From: Monilinia fructicola
Taxonomy: Eukaryota > Ascomycota > Leotiomycetes > Helotiales > Sclerotiniaceae
Assembly: GCA_008692225.1 (NCBI GenBank)
Contig: VICG01000011.1
Coordinates: forward strand, 682,001-746,000
Direction of reading: 5' to 3'
Length of the DNA stretch: 64,000 nucleotides
In this document: positions 45,867 through 58,214 of the stretch, piece by piece
Position numbering within the stretch: position 1 is the first letter of the stretch
Layout: the number at the start of each line of letters is the position of its first letter
The notes under the pieces: generated by a model
The model's database searches: none
Told to the model about the DNA's origin: nothing
The model's input: the letters and a program-made list of their open reading frames with translations, nothing else
Program-made: the position numbers and the translations under genes

Positions 45867-47547
45867 AATGAATATTTTGTAAGTTTGGTAAAAGTATCTG
45901 GTAAGGCTTTGCGGGGTAATCGTGAGTGAAAATAGGATAGAACTTTCCAATGATGTATCAAGTATAAAAATCAAGAAATCAAGAAATGAATTGGAGGAAA
46001 AAATTCAGCTTGAATAAGACGAGCGAAAAAAATCATCAAGGAAATAAGTATAGGTTAAATGTACTCCGTAAAGAAATGTTTGTCAAGGACTCAAGGGGTA
46101 TCTATGCTGTACAGTAGATAATATCCCGACAAACCGCTCGGAGGCGTGAATTCTGAAGCTTCAACTTGTATGGGGCTGACTTGACATGAAGGGGAGGCGT
46201 AGCATCATCCCCTAGTCAGATAGTCCATGTTAAACCAATCAGACGTCAAGGGTAGGACTAAAGGATCAGCCTTGTAAGTAAGCTTTCGGACTTGTCGAAT
46301 AAGATGATAGGGCATGAATGTGGACGATAACTACTTGAGTATATATTTGAAGCTCTCAATGTCTTCACAAACTGTATTCGGGTCCTGCAACAGATGGGAG
46401 CCCGGCATGGGTGATTGGATGAATCTTGAATAAGCAATGCACTTTCTCGTGTTCCCTTTGTACGACTGCGCACATAACGGAGGCAGTCCTGATGAAGCAA
46501 ACAATCCAGGGTAATACCATCCCATCATTGAATGATTATTCCCACACAGTAGCAATCAATGGTGATATTTCGGATGTGTAAGACTTCGAAATCTTGGGTT
46601 AACTTTGGTGAGTACGCGTAGTGGATAGCGTAATTGACAAGAAAACTTATTATAGTGGATAGATATTCAATCCACAGGGGTTGCAGTCACCGCGCATTCT
46701 GGTGACGAGTCTGCAAGAAGATGCAGATCAAATTCATCAGATCAATTCAACCAGGGCAGATTGTAAAGGGATTATTGTGGCTGTGGTAGAGTGAGTTACT
46801 AGACTCATCAGAGACCAATATGTATGTATGGATGAATGCGTTTGTTTGTGGTATATATTCCGTAAGGTGATGGGCTGTAAAAGGGTTCCCGTCGGGTCGA
46901 AGCGTTAGTTGAGTCAGTTGGATCCACAGGATAAAGTGCCGAATTGCTGCCAGATTATAAAGTTAGCAGCGTAACCGTTGTGGTACGATATGAGATGAGT
47001 TTGATATGCGCGGTAACATTTGAGGTATAGCTTTGCGGAACAGAAAAGTTTATGAGGAAAGAAGTTCAAGGTAAGTTCAAGGACGGAGTTTTAATAAATT
47101 GGAGTCTGCAGTTCAATCAAACATGGCATTTTCCTACAGGAGATGGTATTCTCCTCAATAAGATTGGATGAAGAATGACAGTAGAACTCGAAACAGGCTG
47201 ACTGGCAGGAACAAATGAAGGGGGAAGTTCGCGAAAGTTCGCGAATCCAAAATTTGAAGCTATGGATGTAGTGTCACGTGACAGGCTGCTTATATCACAT
47301 GCTTACTTGGCCTATGACGTATCTATCTGAATCCAGCAGCTGAGTCGAAAAGCAGTCCTGTTTAGGGAATGTGTTACAAGAACAAGGCTTGGAAGTTCAG
47401 ACACATAAAATCCCTCTAGTTTCTGCTCTTCTCTTCATGATCGCTATTAAACACTTTCAATTCTATACAAGAAGAAACCTCCAAGTAAATTTCCCAATAT
47501 CAAGAATCAAACAACACCAACACCTTTCAACCAAAACATATCTCAAA
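45867..47547. other. Intergenic between divergent genes
   Basis: About 1.7 kb of AT-rich sequence with the promoters of the minus-strand surface protein and the plus-strand I78 gene. A TACTCCGTA element lies at 46062. A CT/CA-rich leader precedes the ATG at 47548. No other gene is supported. Confidence 0.45.
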
Positions 47548-47931
47548 ATGCCTCTTGTCGATCCAATCACCAACAGTGCTGCTGGTGGCGATGATAAGAA
47601 CCAAGTGTGGTTAAACAAGTTGGCCGGAAAGAAGATTGGAGATGTTCATAATGAGACTGTATGTTAACGGTTAATGTTGCTTTTTCGGATGAGTTGTCAT
47701 ACACTCACTCACTCTACTAACCCTTCAACAATAGACTTTCGCAAAGCAAGATCTCCCTGAAGAGCACAGGATTATCGAACCTGGATCAATGGTCACCAAG
47801 GATTTCAAGGAGAACAGGTTAGCACTTATATTCAGTATCTTACTTCTTAGATACTAATCACCAACTCAATATCTAGACTCAATATTCATCTCAATGACGA
47901 TGGGACTGTCTCCCACGTCAACCATCAATAA
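47548..47931 (+). CDS. I78-type peptidase inhibitor, 82 aa
   Basis: Small protein of the I78 protease-inhibitor family. Three exons: 47548-47658, 47735-47817 and 47877-47931; introns of 76 and 59 nt with GTATGT and GTTAGC donors and a clear CTAAC branch in the first. The protein reads MPLVDPITNSAAGGDDKNQVW and continues to the family core RIIEPGSMVTKDFKENRLNIHL, ending DDGTVSHVNHQ. This 'PGxxVTxDFxxxRLNxxxDxxGxVxxV' pattern is the I78 signature. There is no signal peptide at this ATG. The frame is open upstream to 47371, but that part looks like leader sequence. Few cysteines and small size suggest a cytosolic or vacuolar inhibitor of subtilisin-like proteases; the target is not predictable. 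Confidence 0.85.
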
Positions 47932-48126
47932 GGCGTGGGCTGTCTATTGATGTGGAGGAGGTATTTTCGACTTTTGGGTTTTGAGGGCACATTATTTGAT
48001 GAATTTTAATGAATATCTATGACCATACGCAAATCTGTTCAAAATACAATCGTGACTTATTAACACTAAACTTGTTCGATGTCTGAATAACCTCACACTA
48101 TGATCATCATCCCCATCTTGAAAGCC

Positions 48127-48190
48127 CCTCCATCCCTCCATCCCTCCATCTCTACATCCCTCCATCCCTCTATCCCTCCATGACTCCATC
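48127..48190 (+). repeat. CCATCCCT minisatellite
   Basis: About eight imperfect copies of an 8-bp unit CCATCCCT, in the 400-bp spacer between the I78 gene and TMA20. Confidence 0.88.
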
Positions 48191-48335
48191 TTACCCCTCC
48201 TCATACAGAGTAGAGTCTGTGCGCTCTTGGTCTTAATCGCCATCCGTATCGCGGGGCACATTCTCCACATGCACCTCTTTGAACAATTCTCCCCCTCCTC
48301 ACAAACATCACAATACTATCAGAATCCCATTCAGA

Positions 48336-49105
48336 ATGTTTAAGAAAGAGTAAGATACATTTATCGTGATCTTGCAGACCTGAAGATGTATATATGCTAA
48401 TTGTAGTGTTTGCGCAGTATTTCTCCCGGCTCAAAGAGCAAGGTTAAGTCCTCAGTTCAACGCGCTATAAGAACCCAACTAGTCAATACATATCCGTTAC
48501 TGGCTCCTCATATCGATGAGATAATACCTAAGAAAGAGCAGTTGGATGCTATGAAAATGTGCGCTTCTAATACGTTCCTTCCTCTGGATCTTCCCCGCTA
48601 CATACCCCCGGGTCGCATCATCATTTCATAACATTCAAACTAACCTTCGACATACAGTCCAGATAGAGTAACCCTCTACCTTATCGGCACTACACCTCTA
48701 TTTTTCCAACACATGACTGATGCTCTCCTTCCTCATCTCAAACTCGTCCACCGATTCCCAACCTGCTTCCCTAGCATTCGTATCGATCGCGGAGCTATTC
48801 GATTCGTTCTATCCGGAGCTACTCTCATGGCCCCAGGTCTCACATCTACAGGCGGCCGATTACCTAATGGAAACAAGGAAGAAGAGGGCGTGTATGGTGA
48901 GACTGGAGAGGGAGAGGGTTGGTATGGAGGAAGGGAATTGGAGAGTGGTGAACCGGTGGTTGTTTGTGCTGAGGGCAAGGAGGAGGCTTGTGCGGTTGGA
49001 TTATTGAGCATGGGTACCAAGGATGTCAAGGAGAAAGCAAAAGGTCCGGTGGTGGAAGATGCACATTATTTGGGGGATGGGCTATGGAGGTTGAGCACGG
49101 ATTAG
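48336..49105 (+). CDS. TMA20: Translation machinery-associated protein 20 (MCT-1/Tma20), 200 aa
   Basis: Ribosome-associated factor; with Tma22 (DENR) it recycles 40S subunits and supports re-initiation. Exons: 48336-48349 (only 14 nt, MFKK plus two bases), 48418-48558 and 48658-49105; introns of 68 and 99 nt. The second intron uses a weak GTGCGC donor and has a CTAAC branch. Together they restore MFKKDISPGSKSKVKSSVQR and QLDAMKIPDRVTLYLIG. The C-terminal half is the PUA domain (HRFPTCFPSIRIDRGAIRFV, LSGATLMAPGLTS, PVVVCAEGKEEACAVGLLSM). A Gly/Glu-rich insertion of about 28 residues (NGNKEEEGVYGETGEGEGWY...) sits inside the PUA domain, as is usual in fungi. Frame intact. Without the 14-nt first exon the N terminus would be missed. 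Confidence 0.92.
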
Positions 49106-52100
49106 TAGACCAGAATGTGCCGGCCAGTCAGGGGCGACCTTTGAGCCTGCTTAAGCACCTATGATACATCTTGCGAAGGCTGGATTGGTTGACGATTGGC
49201 CGACAGGAGTAAATTCCTCCATTGCTCTATAGGATCATTTCTTTATATTGATAGCATCGACCCTTGAGACTTTTGATACCACAGTCAATACGCATTACAA
49301 TATGTTTATCTCGCTACGTTTTCCAGCCTGTTACTTCATACCAATCATTTTCTCCCCTTCCAAATTACTTTTTTTCCCTTTAGAGATTTGTTAAAGGGAA
49401 GGTAATAAGCCTTTGATTTATCATATTTAGCAAGGTCTCGTATTGGTTCCAAGTATTAATGCATGTAATGAAGTGCTTAAGAACAATCCTGACGGCCCTC
49501 AAGTGAGGAAATCAGACTGGAATCTCTCTTTCATGAAGATTCACATTGACAACCATTGCTCTTCCTCTTTCACGATCAGTACACAAACATACATTGGGGC
49601 CAAAATGGGTGCCATAACGACTCTCTTGTTTGTTATCTGATATCACAAAATCTATGTTCAAGGGCGATGACAGGAAGTAGGAGAAAACTCTGAATGATAT
49701 GTTGGCGCTAGAGGACAGCAGTGTTGTCATGCTTGATCAGTCCGGAGAAAAGATTCCTGTCTTCCCAATCTCCAAGTGAAATTGTCCACTTTCGTTGTCT
49801 GATACCGATTTCAACCTCACTTCTCATGACTTCGTTCCACCATCGTTCCTCCTGGTGCTCCTGCTACTGACTATCTCACGTGATATCCTCGTATATTCCT
49901 CTAACCGCAAAACATATCATTGCCGAACATGTGGGCCTCCTCACAGGATTTTAATTATAAGATAACTCAAGAGGCGAGAGGTCTGACAATGCATCTGCTC
50001 CTATTTTATCTTCAATTCTCTGATGTTTGTTGGTTTGGAAAGCCCATATGAGCCTTTTCATAGAAGGGGTTGAAGAAACGATGCGGAAAGGCTTTGGGCA
50101 TACGTGGAACTGGAGACAAGATAGAAAGGAGAAATTCATGGAAAGGTGAATCAATCGGAAGCTGTGCGAAGGCCGAAGTAAGTTGAGGTCGATTGTGGTT
50201 ATGGTATATAAATCATTTCGTGAAAAACAAAGATCAAGGGATCATGGTGAGATCTTACAATCAAGTACAATAGTTTCAGTAATGGTCGGATGGGCTAGGT
50301 GTCGGACTCACCAATAAGTTATTAGAATGGCAGAACTATCAACTACTTGCTAGCTCCAGGTATCATCAAGTTTAATTTTCTCCAGTTATTGTTGATGATC
50401 ATGTGCGCTGCTATATTTTTTGCGTACATCATTGAATCTATATGAAAGCTCGCCTTCAATCATACATTTGTTGCTGATAGAATAAATGGTAGGTTATCGG
50501 CTAATTAAAGCGTTTGGTCAATAGACTCCAGCGCAATTTCTGAGGTGAATGAAAAGGAAAAAAAATCGAGATATCCGGTTTGATAACCAGGCACATTTGC
50601 CAATTTCCAAGAACCTTCTTAGGATACACTCCGATCTTAGAGTCTTTGCACGAGTGTCTCTTCTCATAGTCGGACAAAGAGAAGTCCTTTATTCTTTCTA
50701 GCTAGTTAGGCGGCCAAGGGCCGTTATGGTCACGCATAGGATATGAGGATACAAAGATCACAATGAGAAAGGGGTGAGGAGGTTGCACGCTAAAGGCTCT
50801 TATCGTAAGATACATAAGGAGAAATGTCTGTTTTTCCTTGGTGACCATGTGAATATAGAAAACTATCAGCACACTATGTTACGAGAGATTAAGGTGGTGG
50901 TTGTGCTTCGATATATATTCTACGGTTTCTTTGCTCCTCTTCTGTAAGAATTTTTACTCCCACGTATGCAGTAAACAATTGGATGATACTTCGATGATCA
51001 TAAAAATCTATTCTCACTGTCAATATTTGAGTATTTTCTCTTAACGTTGTCATTTCCTGAAGGTTCTGGTCCGAACTACAGTCACAGAATATATCCTGAC
51101 TCCCACCAAAAACCCTTTTGCTAGCAGCGTTTCAAGGGGTAAATAACATGGCACGAGTATTCTGCATGAGTGTTACATTCCTTCCTCTTGACCAGATTGA
51201 TTTTTATGTGATTGCCAAGGGTTACGAATCCATCATATCATCAAGGTCGATCGAGATCCCCTCTCTTCTTTCGACGGAGCGTCTTTGAGAATTAGTCTTA
51301 CGACTTTGCTGATGGCGTAGTACCAGTAGCCTCTGAAGAATAGTAAACCTTGCGGCTTCTGCAATATTTATAGGGATAGCATGCCTCTTGGGTACAGGAT
51401 ACATGACTCAGCCACTTTGCAGCGGGGTTGTAGTGAGTGAATGCCCCCCGCTCACAAGGCCAAGTGCATACCTTATCATCTACGGGCTGCGATAAAGCTT
51501 TGTAGCAGAGGTGCATATAAAGATCAAGCCAATCGACGACTTAGATTCATCCGCATCGGTTCGATATGGGTCAACGAGTTTCATGGGATAACAGTGTACT
51601 GTTTCGAGGAGACTCTTAAACTGGATGGAAAACGGCAGTTCAAAGTTCTTCTTGTATATACTATCATTCATGGAGGGCAACATTTGTTTTTCGCGTCTAT
51701 TCTCATCTGGTCGTTGCTTTTAGGTAGTTATTATTGCTTTTTGAAATTTTTTGCTGTCGGTTTGTCTTTATTCTATACTGCTATTAATTGTCTTTATTTT
51801 CTACGGTATAACACGAAACTTGTAGATTAGAATTCGAATATGAATTATAAGCCCCTATTATTCAAAGACTATGCCATACTTCTGACGCTTTCACAGCGTC
51901 ATTGCATGAGTTTTGGGGGATGATTCTTAGGTTAATCATCTCTCCTGTGTGAGAGCTGATGATCAATCGTAAATTTTGTGGATTTCAGTTTGTGGGTTTA
52001 GGATCATATGTCATCAGGAGCTACTTCCTTTATTGGGGAATTGACCTGCCCCGCCGTCATCAATTGCATAAAAATGTCTCACATGACTCCAAAAGCTCGT

Positions 52101-53499
52101 GAGTGTTGTCGACTTGGGAGCCAGAATATAGGCGATATTAGAAGACGTCCAACTATTAGTTTGGTCTTACAGGCGATCACTGATTTTCCCGTCGCATCTT
52201 CATTACCCTTCTCCGTTGCTCTATCTGTTTATCAAGCCAAGATCTCTCTCTCCAGAATCTTGTTTTCCTGTGCCATTTTAACGTAATGGTGTTAAGAATA
52301 TGAAATCAGACAACAGGACCCCCGAGACAGAACATGCACCTAGAAACTCCAAGCCATTTTAAGCGAGGAATTTCCCTTGCTCAATAGGGGGCCCTTTATC
52401 TCCCAAAGTCTGCATCATTGTTCTTATATCTGTAATTAATTAATTTCTACTTATTTTTCCCTAAACTACTTCAGATTATTCAGGTTTATCTTGAATTATT
52501 CATAGCTATCTTATTTCCATTCCGATTTATTCGGGTTTCATGTACGTTATCTTGCTTTGTCCAAATATTGCTCCAAGGGAAAAAGAGACAGTCAAAAGGT
52601 AGACTTTCTCGGCAGTAGAGCCTCGATGCCGGTGTATAGGTACATTCAGAATTCTTTTCACGCCTGAACTATTCGTATTCCGTTGCAAACCTGTTTATCA
52701 TTGATTACACGAGAAAAGCCAGAATGAGTTTCAAGGGATCTACCACTAAGCAGATGAGCTAAGCTTGGACAAACCTCCACGTAAAATTACAGAAAGCATT
52801 TCAACTAATCCTTCCATCCCATCTTGGTCACTTTTGATGACGATCCTATCCTATGGTCTCAAAATATTGCGAGAAAAAAATCGTTGGTAAGTACGCCCAG
52901 CAGAAGAGTAATCCCATACATCTCTTGAGACTTAAATTATCCTCAACAAAGAAAAATTATGTGCTCTTGAACCTTGAAACATTTTGCCATCATAACATAA
53001 CGGCAGTGAGGATAATAGAGAGCTTTCTGAAAGGATCCGCAATTACATTACTTGAAGATGAACGAAGGGGTTCGGCTGAGCTTCTGCAACACTACGTGGC
53101 CTGTGCGTCGATGGACAAACAAGGGAGGCTCATGAATCCTAATATCACTTCATCATCTCGTAGCTACAATGTAATTTAACATCTCATGTGGATGACTTAA
53201 TCCTACCTTCATCATCGTATTTTCCTCTGTTATACCGGTTTCCCTGCCTAGCTGACACATAATTGGAGTAACTTTGGCAAGCGGGATTGCTAACCGACTT
53301 CGCCCATTCGCTCTCGTGTATTGTACTATACAGAAGAAAGGAGGAGGCAAATGGGGGAAAAGGCTTATCTCTAAGTACAATGATATATTTTTGGGATTTT
53401 GGGATTGGGATAGGGATAGACATGCGCGATCTGGGGTCAGCATACAATATCACCCTAGAAGCAATCATACCCAATAAAGTATGTTTTATCTTTTGCAAT
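49106..53499. other. Gene-poor AT-rich region
   Basis: About 4.4 kb with only short unrelated frames. The longest, 51441-51830 on the plus strand, is hydrophobic and ends in a Leu/Phe/Tyr-rich stretch, but lacks a family resemblance. Frames around 52853-53567 overlap on both strands and look accidental. No RNA gene or mobile element was recognised. Confidence 0.4.
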
Positions 53500-55677
53500 A
53501 TGAGACAATATATATCAAGATATACTTTCTCTGGAGTTCCTTCTCTAGATTGCTTTTCGCGATTCAAGAGTACTTGGGTTGATATCTTTTCGTTGTTAAA
53601 AGTGTTCTTTCTTTATTTCCTCTTCATTTTCCAATGGTCGATATCAGAAACCTCTGCACCATCATGTTGGCGCGACACTATCTGCACTGGTCGAACCAGC
53701 CCTTCATTTCCTGGACCTTGGGATCAATACAATTACTCCCCGTTATCTCGCACCATATCACCAATAAGAATTCTCAGCGATGGAAATGTGCCCGTTGCAG
53801 ATTTTCCCGGTCCCGCAAACTACCAGGGGAACGGATCATTTCTGATATTTGATTTTGGGAAAGAGGTGGGAGGCATTGTGACTGTGAAATACAATGCTTC
53901 AGCCACTGGTAAAGTCGGATTGGCGTTCTCGGAATCGGCAAATCACACGGGATTATGGTCGGATGATTCCAATGGATCTATGAACCCCGACGGGCAGATA
54001 TATGGAGACCTCACTCGCACAACTTATGGGTGTTATACCATGCCTGACGCGAAGTTCCGAGGAGGGTTCAGATATCTGACGATCTTCGTAACGACCACCG
54101 AGCCAGGTATCGAGTTCAATATCACGGATATTACTGTAGAAATTGGGTATCAACCTGCGTGGTCGAATCTGCGAGCATATGGAGGATACTTCTATTCGGA
54201 TGACGAGTTGTTGAACAGGATCTGGTATTCGGGCGCATACACTTTGCAAACAACTGCAGCGCCTACAAATACAGGTCGTGCGTGGCCTATTTTGAGTTCT
54301 GGCTGGGAAAATGATATGAATCTGGGTACCAATGCAAGTACTGCGTATATGGATGGAGCGAAACGGGATCGTACTCTCTGGTCGGGGGATCTTGCGGTTG
54401 CTGTGCCTAGTATTCTCGTTAGTCTTGGCGATTCTGAGGGGGTTAAAAGTACTTTGCAAGCCCTATATAATGTTCAGGCAAGTAAAAAACATCACGAGTG
54501 AAAGCATGGGCTCATGGGAACTCTTTAGAAAAGTACTGGAGAGCTGCCATTTGCAGGTCCCCCTATCAATGTCTTTGGATCTGATACTTATCACATGTCA
54601 GCCATAATAGCGACCTACGAATACATACTCTACACCAATGATCAAGAATTCCTCGCCACCTCCTGGCCAAAATATCAACTGGCAATGACGTTCATTACCA
54701 CTAAAATCGACAACACGAGCCTTTTATACGTCACCGGAACCAACGACTGGGGTCGTCTCACCCAAGGAGGCCATAATAGCGAAGCCAACATGCTGCTATA
54801 CCGAGTCCTCACAACTGCTAGCGTCGTCGCAGCATGGGCCTCCAACTCCACCCTCTCCACCACCTGGAAGTCCCTCGCCCACACCCTCCGATCCTCCATC
54901 ACCAACAGACTCTTCTCCGCCACCACAGGCGCTTTCTACGACAGCGATACAAATCCCAATCTCTACCCCCAAGACGCAAACTCTATGGCCCTCGCCTACT
55001 CCGTCTCCCCCCTCAACACCACATCCTCAATTTCCACCCAACTCCTCACAAACTGGAGCCCCATCGGCGCCGTATCCCCCGAACTCCCCAACAATATCGT
55101 CGCCTGCTCGTCCTCTATCGAAGTCAAAGCACACCTCGTATCCCGCAACCCTGCGCGTTCCCTCGCCCTCATGCGCCTATCCTGGGGATGGTACTTGAAC
55201 AACCCCTTCGGGACCCAATCTACTTACATCGAAGGCTATTTATCCGACGGGACATGGGGCTATAGGAGTGCGCATGGATATAATGGAGATGATAGTTATA
55301 CATCGCATTCTCATGGATGGGGGACGGGGCCCGTGGAAGTGCTAGTTACCGGTATGGTGGGCATACAGCTGATTGGACCGGGAGGTAGTGAGTGGAGTTT
55401 TGTGCCGCAGTTCGGGGATCTAGAGAGGGCTGAGGGCGGAGTTACTGCTGCGTTGGGGAAATTTAGTGCGGGGTGGAGTTTGACTGGAAAGACGGGGTAT
55501 GCTTATTGGTATGATGTGCCAGTTGAGACGAATGGAACGTTGGTTTTACCTGCAGGGAACGTGATGCCGAGAGTAGATGTTGATGGGGTGTTGGTTGAGG
55601 GGACGTATGATGATGTTTTGAGAACGTTTAAAATTTCTGGGAAGGGAGGAAGTCACAGTTTGACTATAACCTATTGA
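53500..55677 (+). CDS. Secreted GH78-type alpha-L-rhamnosidase-like glycoside hydrolase, about 708 aa
   Basis: Probably releases rhamnose from plant or glycan substrates. Exon 1 is 53500-54477 and exon 2 is 54529-55677. The intron is of the rare GC-AG class (CAG|GCAAGT ... TTTAG) and restores YNVQ-KSTGELPFAGPPIN. A hydrophobic segment (FSLLKVFFLYFLFIFQWSIS) before the mature part (ETSAPSCWRDTIC) looks like a signal sequence, but its N-region from ATG 53500 is long, so the exact start is uncertain. Family features: FDFGKEVGGIVTVKY beta-domain, DDELLNRIWYSGAYTLQT, then DGAKRDRTLWSGDLAVAVPS with catalytic acid candidates, TGTNDWGRL, YIEGYLSDGTWGYRSAHG, SHSHGWGTGPV. The C terminus is a beta-sandwich. 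Several Asn-X-Ser/Thr sites fit secretion. Confidence 0.88.
54478..54528 (+). other. GC-AG intron of the rhamnosidase gene
   Basis: 51 nt with a GCAAGT donor after CAG and a TTTAG acceptor. Both flanks stay in phase 0, and the joined protein fits the family. No GT donor nearby gives an open frame. Confidence 0.85.
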
Positions 55678-56296
55678 TTTATAGGGATATATAGCATCTA
55701 TACTAGTCTCTAAAGATGACCGTAAAGTTCATAGAAAAAACTCTCAAATTGTGTCTTGTTCGATGCAAATGACGTAGGCCAGTGCTAGGTGAAAATTGAC
55801 CGCAAGATGATGATAGAAAAGTTGTTTATCCGATTTGCATAACTCTTATCTATAGGTATCTCTTCATGTGGCAGGATCTCGAACTGCCTATCTCTTGATG
55901 GAATTTATGCTTGAAGAGCCGGCCACTTTCATTCGTGTTATTTGAGCGAACACATCTGTGAGGATAAGACCAACTCAATCGAGAGGAGACACATCAAACC
56001 TTGTCAGTGCGCGCCCTCTTTCGTTGCAGAACGTAAACTAGACACTAGCCCTTCTCTCAACCAAGAATTGGATTGGTGCAATATCGGATCAACCCCTCAA
56101 CCATAAGGAATGGTGAATCGTTTCCAAATGGCAGCCATATATGCATGGCAGAATTTTGTTGTTGATACATATATCCATATACCAAACTCCATCGTTGCAA
56201 ATGAACGCTTCGCTTCCTTCCTGTTCCAATCCTTAGCAAATAAGATGTTCCCTTCCTTTTCCTATTCAGACCTCTTCGCATAATCCATGTAGAATC
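55678..56296. other. Intergenic between convergent genes
   Basis: About 620 bp between the rhamnosidase stop and the DPB4 stop. No gene, repeat or terminator-like structure stands out. Confidence 0.45.
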
Positions 56297-57448
56297 TCAA
56301 TCGCTATCCTCCCCATTATCCAGCGCCTCATCCTCCGCCTCTTTTTCTTCCGGTTCCTCAACTTCAAATCTTTCTTCCCCATCATCATCATCTTCTCCCG
56401 CTTCACCTTCTCCTTCACCCTCGCCCTCTTCTCCCCCATCTTCATCATGATCTTCATCCGCATCTGCTTCCTCCTCATCATGTCCCTCCTGTCTCTCATC
56501 ACTCCCCCCATCCCTCCTAATCTTCTTAGCCTTAGGTTCTCCATCTCCCTCTCTGTCCACCATTTCCGAATCCCCTTCCCCATCTTCCACTCCACTTTGT
56601 CCCCCAGTTACTTTATCCGCTGCAACTTTTTTTCGATATGTATTTCGCTTATCGCTTTGCAGTTCAATAAACTCTGTGCTCATTTTTGCATGATTAGCAT
56701 CACCAATTTCCCTGATTTTATCCCAAAAGAATCTCCATCCCGATAGAAATTTACAATCGAAATACTAACTGGCAAGCTCCGCTTCCAATCTCGGCTTGAA
56801 ATCCGGAAACTCCAAATCATCTAATGCCTTTAAAACATCCTGCGGCGCTATCGTTTTCACATTTCGATGTTGTGCATTCTCATTTGCACTACGCCAATCA
56901 CAATCACATTAGTAACATCCTCACACAATGGCTGATCTTCCCATTGTCATCTCATCTGTGCAATATCCACTCTACCGTTTCCTCCGTCCTCTCGACAACT
57001 CGCAAGACAACCATAGAAACCCAATCTACTCACTGCGTAGCTAAATAATTGACAAAAACCGTCGCGCTCTTACTCATTGCTAGCATTGCATTTCCCTGGA
57101 TCTGCGTATTGGGCGGCAGCACACTCTTCGCCAACCGCGTTATAATACTTCTGGGAAGATTAAGATCCTATGGTCGTTCAAACAGATCATTAGTTTCACT
57201 TTTTGTTCAATGGAGGTGAGAGGCGGAGGGAGAATCAGAAGGTGAATATATGAAGGAATCTGCTCGAGATAGTTGGGGGAGACCAGCCATAGAGAGCTGC
57301 TGCTGCGAGAAAATTAGGAAAGCAACTGCAAGCAACTGCATCAACAAACCTCGATACTAATTCCGTCTCTTACTACTGTTGATTCTTTCACGGTGGTAGC
57401 CTCATCTCCCGTGACGGGCTTTCCTCCTTCGCTTTTTCGTGGTGGCAT
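56297..57448 (-). CDS. DPB4: DNA polymerase epsilon subunit D (Dpb4-like histone-fold protein), 242 aa
   Basis: Histone-fold subunit shared in yeast by DNA polymerase epsilon and the ISW2/CHRAC remodeller. Four exons: 57350-57448, 57034-57167, 56770-56888 and 56297-56673, with introns of 182, 145 and 95 nt. The joined protein reads MPPRKSEGGKPVTGDE at the start, then the histone fold: DLNLPRSIITRLAKSVLPPN, IQGNAMLAMSKSATVFVNYL, ATHANENAQHRNVKTIAPQD, VLKALDDLEFPDFKPRLEAE. After the last splice follow LAKFIELQSDKRNTYRKKVA and an almost wholly Asp/Glu/Gly tail of about 90 residues. The acidic tail is usual in fungal Dpb4. Acceptors are CATAG, CGTAG and CACAG. Frame intact in all four exons. The gene is compact but intron-rich for its length. 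Confidence 0.9.
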
Positions 57449-58214
57449 ACTTGGGGATATGTGTTTATATGAAGGGGAAATCGGGGTCTTTGCGGTGGTA
57501 GTAATGTTGAAGGTGGTTGTTCATTTGATTTTATCAGTTTATTGTTTGGCTTCAAGTATATTGGGCAATTCATTTCTCATGGGGAAGGCGGTGAGTATCG
57601 GATGCTGGCATAACGCGGGTGACGCGAACACCGTGTTTGGATCACGTGAATACTCTCGATTTACGGCCTTTGTGGAATGGAGCTGCAGAGTTTGATGTTT
57701 GACATGGAGATGTTAATTGTTGGAAGTTGTGTTCATGATTAGCTTGCAAAGTCATATATTATACCCTTGACTCATATGCATAGAACCAAGTTCAGATGTT
57801 GCCACGGAATCTATCAATACCTACCTAGGTACCTATATTCAATCTAGAATATCGAGAGACTTGGATGAAAAAAGTTCAAGGTTTGTTTGCGTATTTCATA
57901 CTTGAGTTTGTATGTCTGTATACTATGTGCTTCTGCTGGATATCTCTTCTGTTCCTTCAATCAACAACAGACTGTACGTCATAAATAAAGCCTCCCATGG
58001 GCGAATATCAAATCCCCGTAAAAACATAAGTGCCAATCATATTGCACCAGATAGGTATCATTCTATCCCTATGAGCTCTCAAGCTCCACCATTATAAAGA
58101 AATCCCCCTTTGGTATCAATATGTATAAAACCCACCCTCCTTTATAACAAACAAACTCCACCCTCCAAACCCAAATAATGCGTATAGAAAACAGACCGTC
58201 GTCCAAGCATTAGA
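57449..58214. other. Intergenic between DPB4 promoter and the next gene's 3' end
   Basis: About 770 bp with no supportable gene. A CCTAGG palindrome (ACCTAGGTACC) lies near 57823-57833. Confidence 0.45.

Noticed and set aside
48127..48190. Possible CRISPR-like array
   Set aside because: Units are 8 bp with no spacers; it is a simple minisatellite in a eukaryotic genome.
51441..51830. 129-codon frame with hydrophobic C-terminal part
   Set aside because: AT-rich translation gives Leu/Phe/Tyr by chance; no motif and no support on either side.
53287..53499. N-terminal extension of the GH78 frame
   Set aside because: It begins at a TTG codon and is not secretory; the first ATG placed reasonably before the signal-like helix is 53500.
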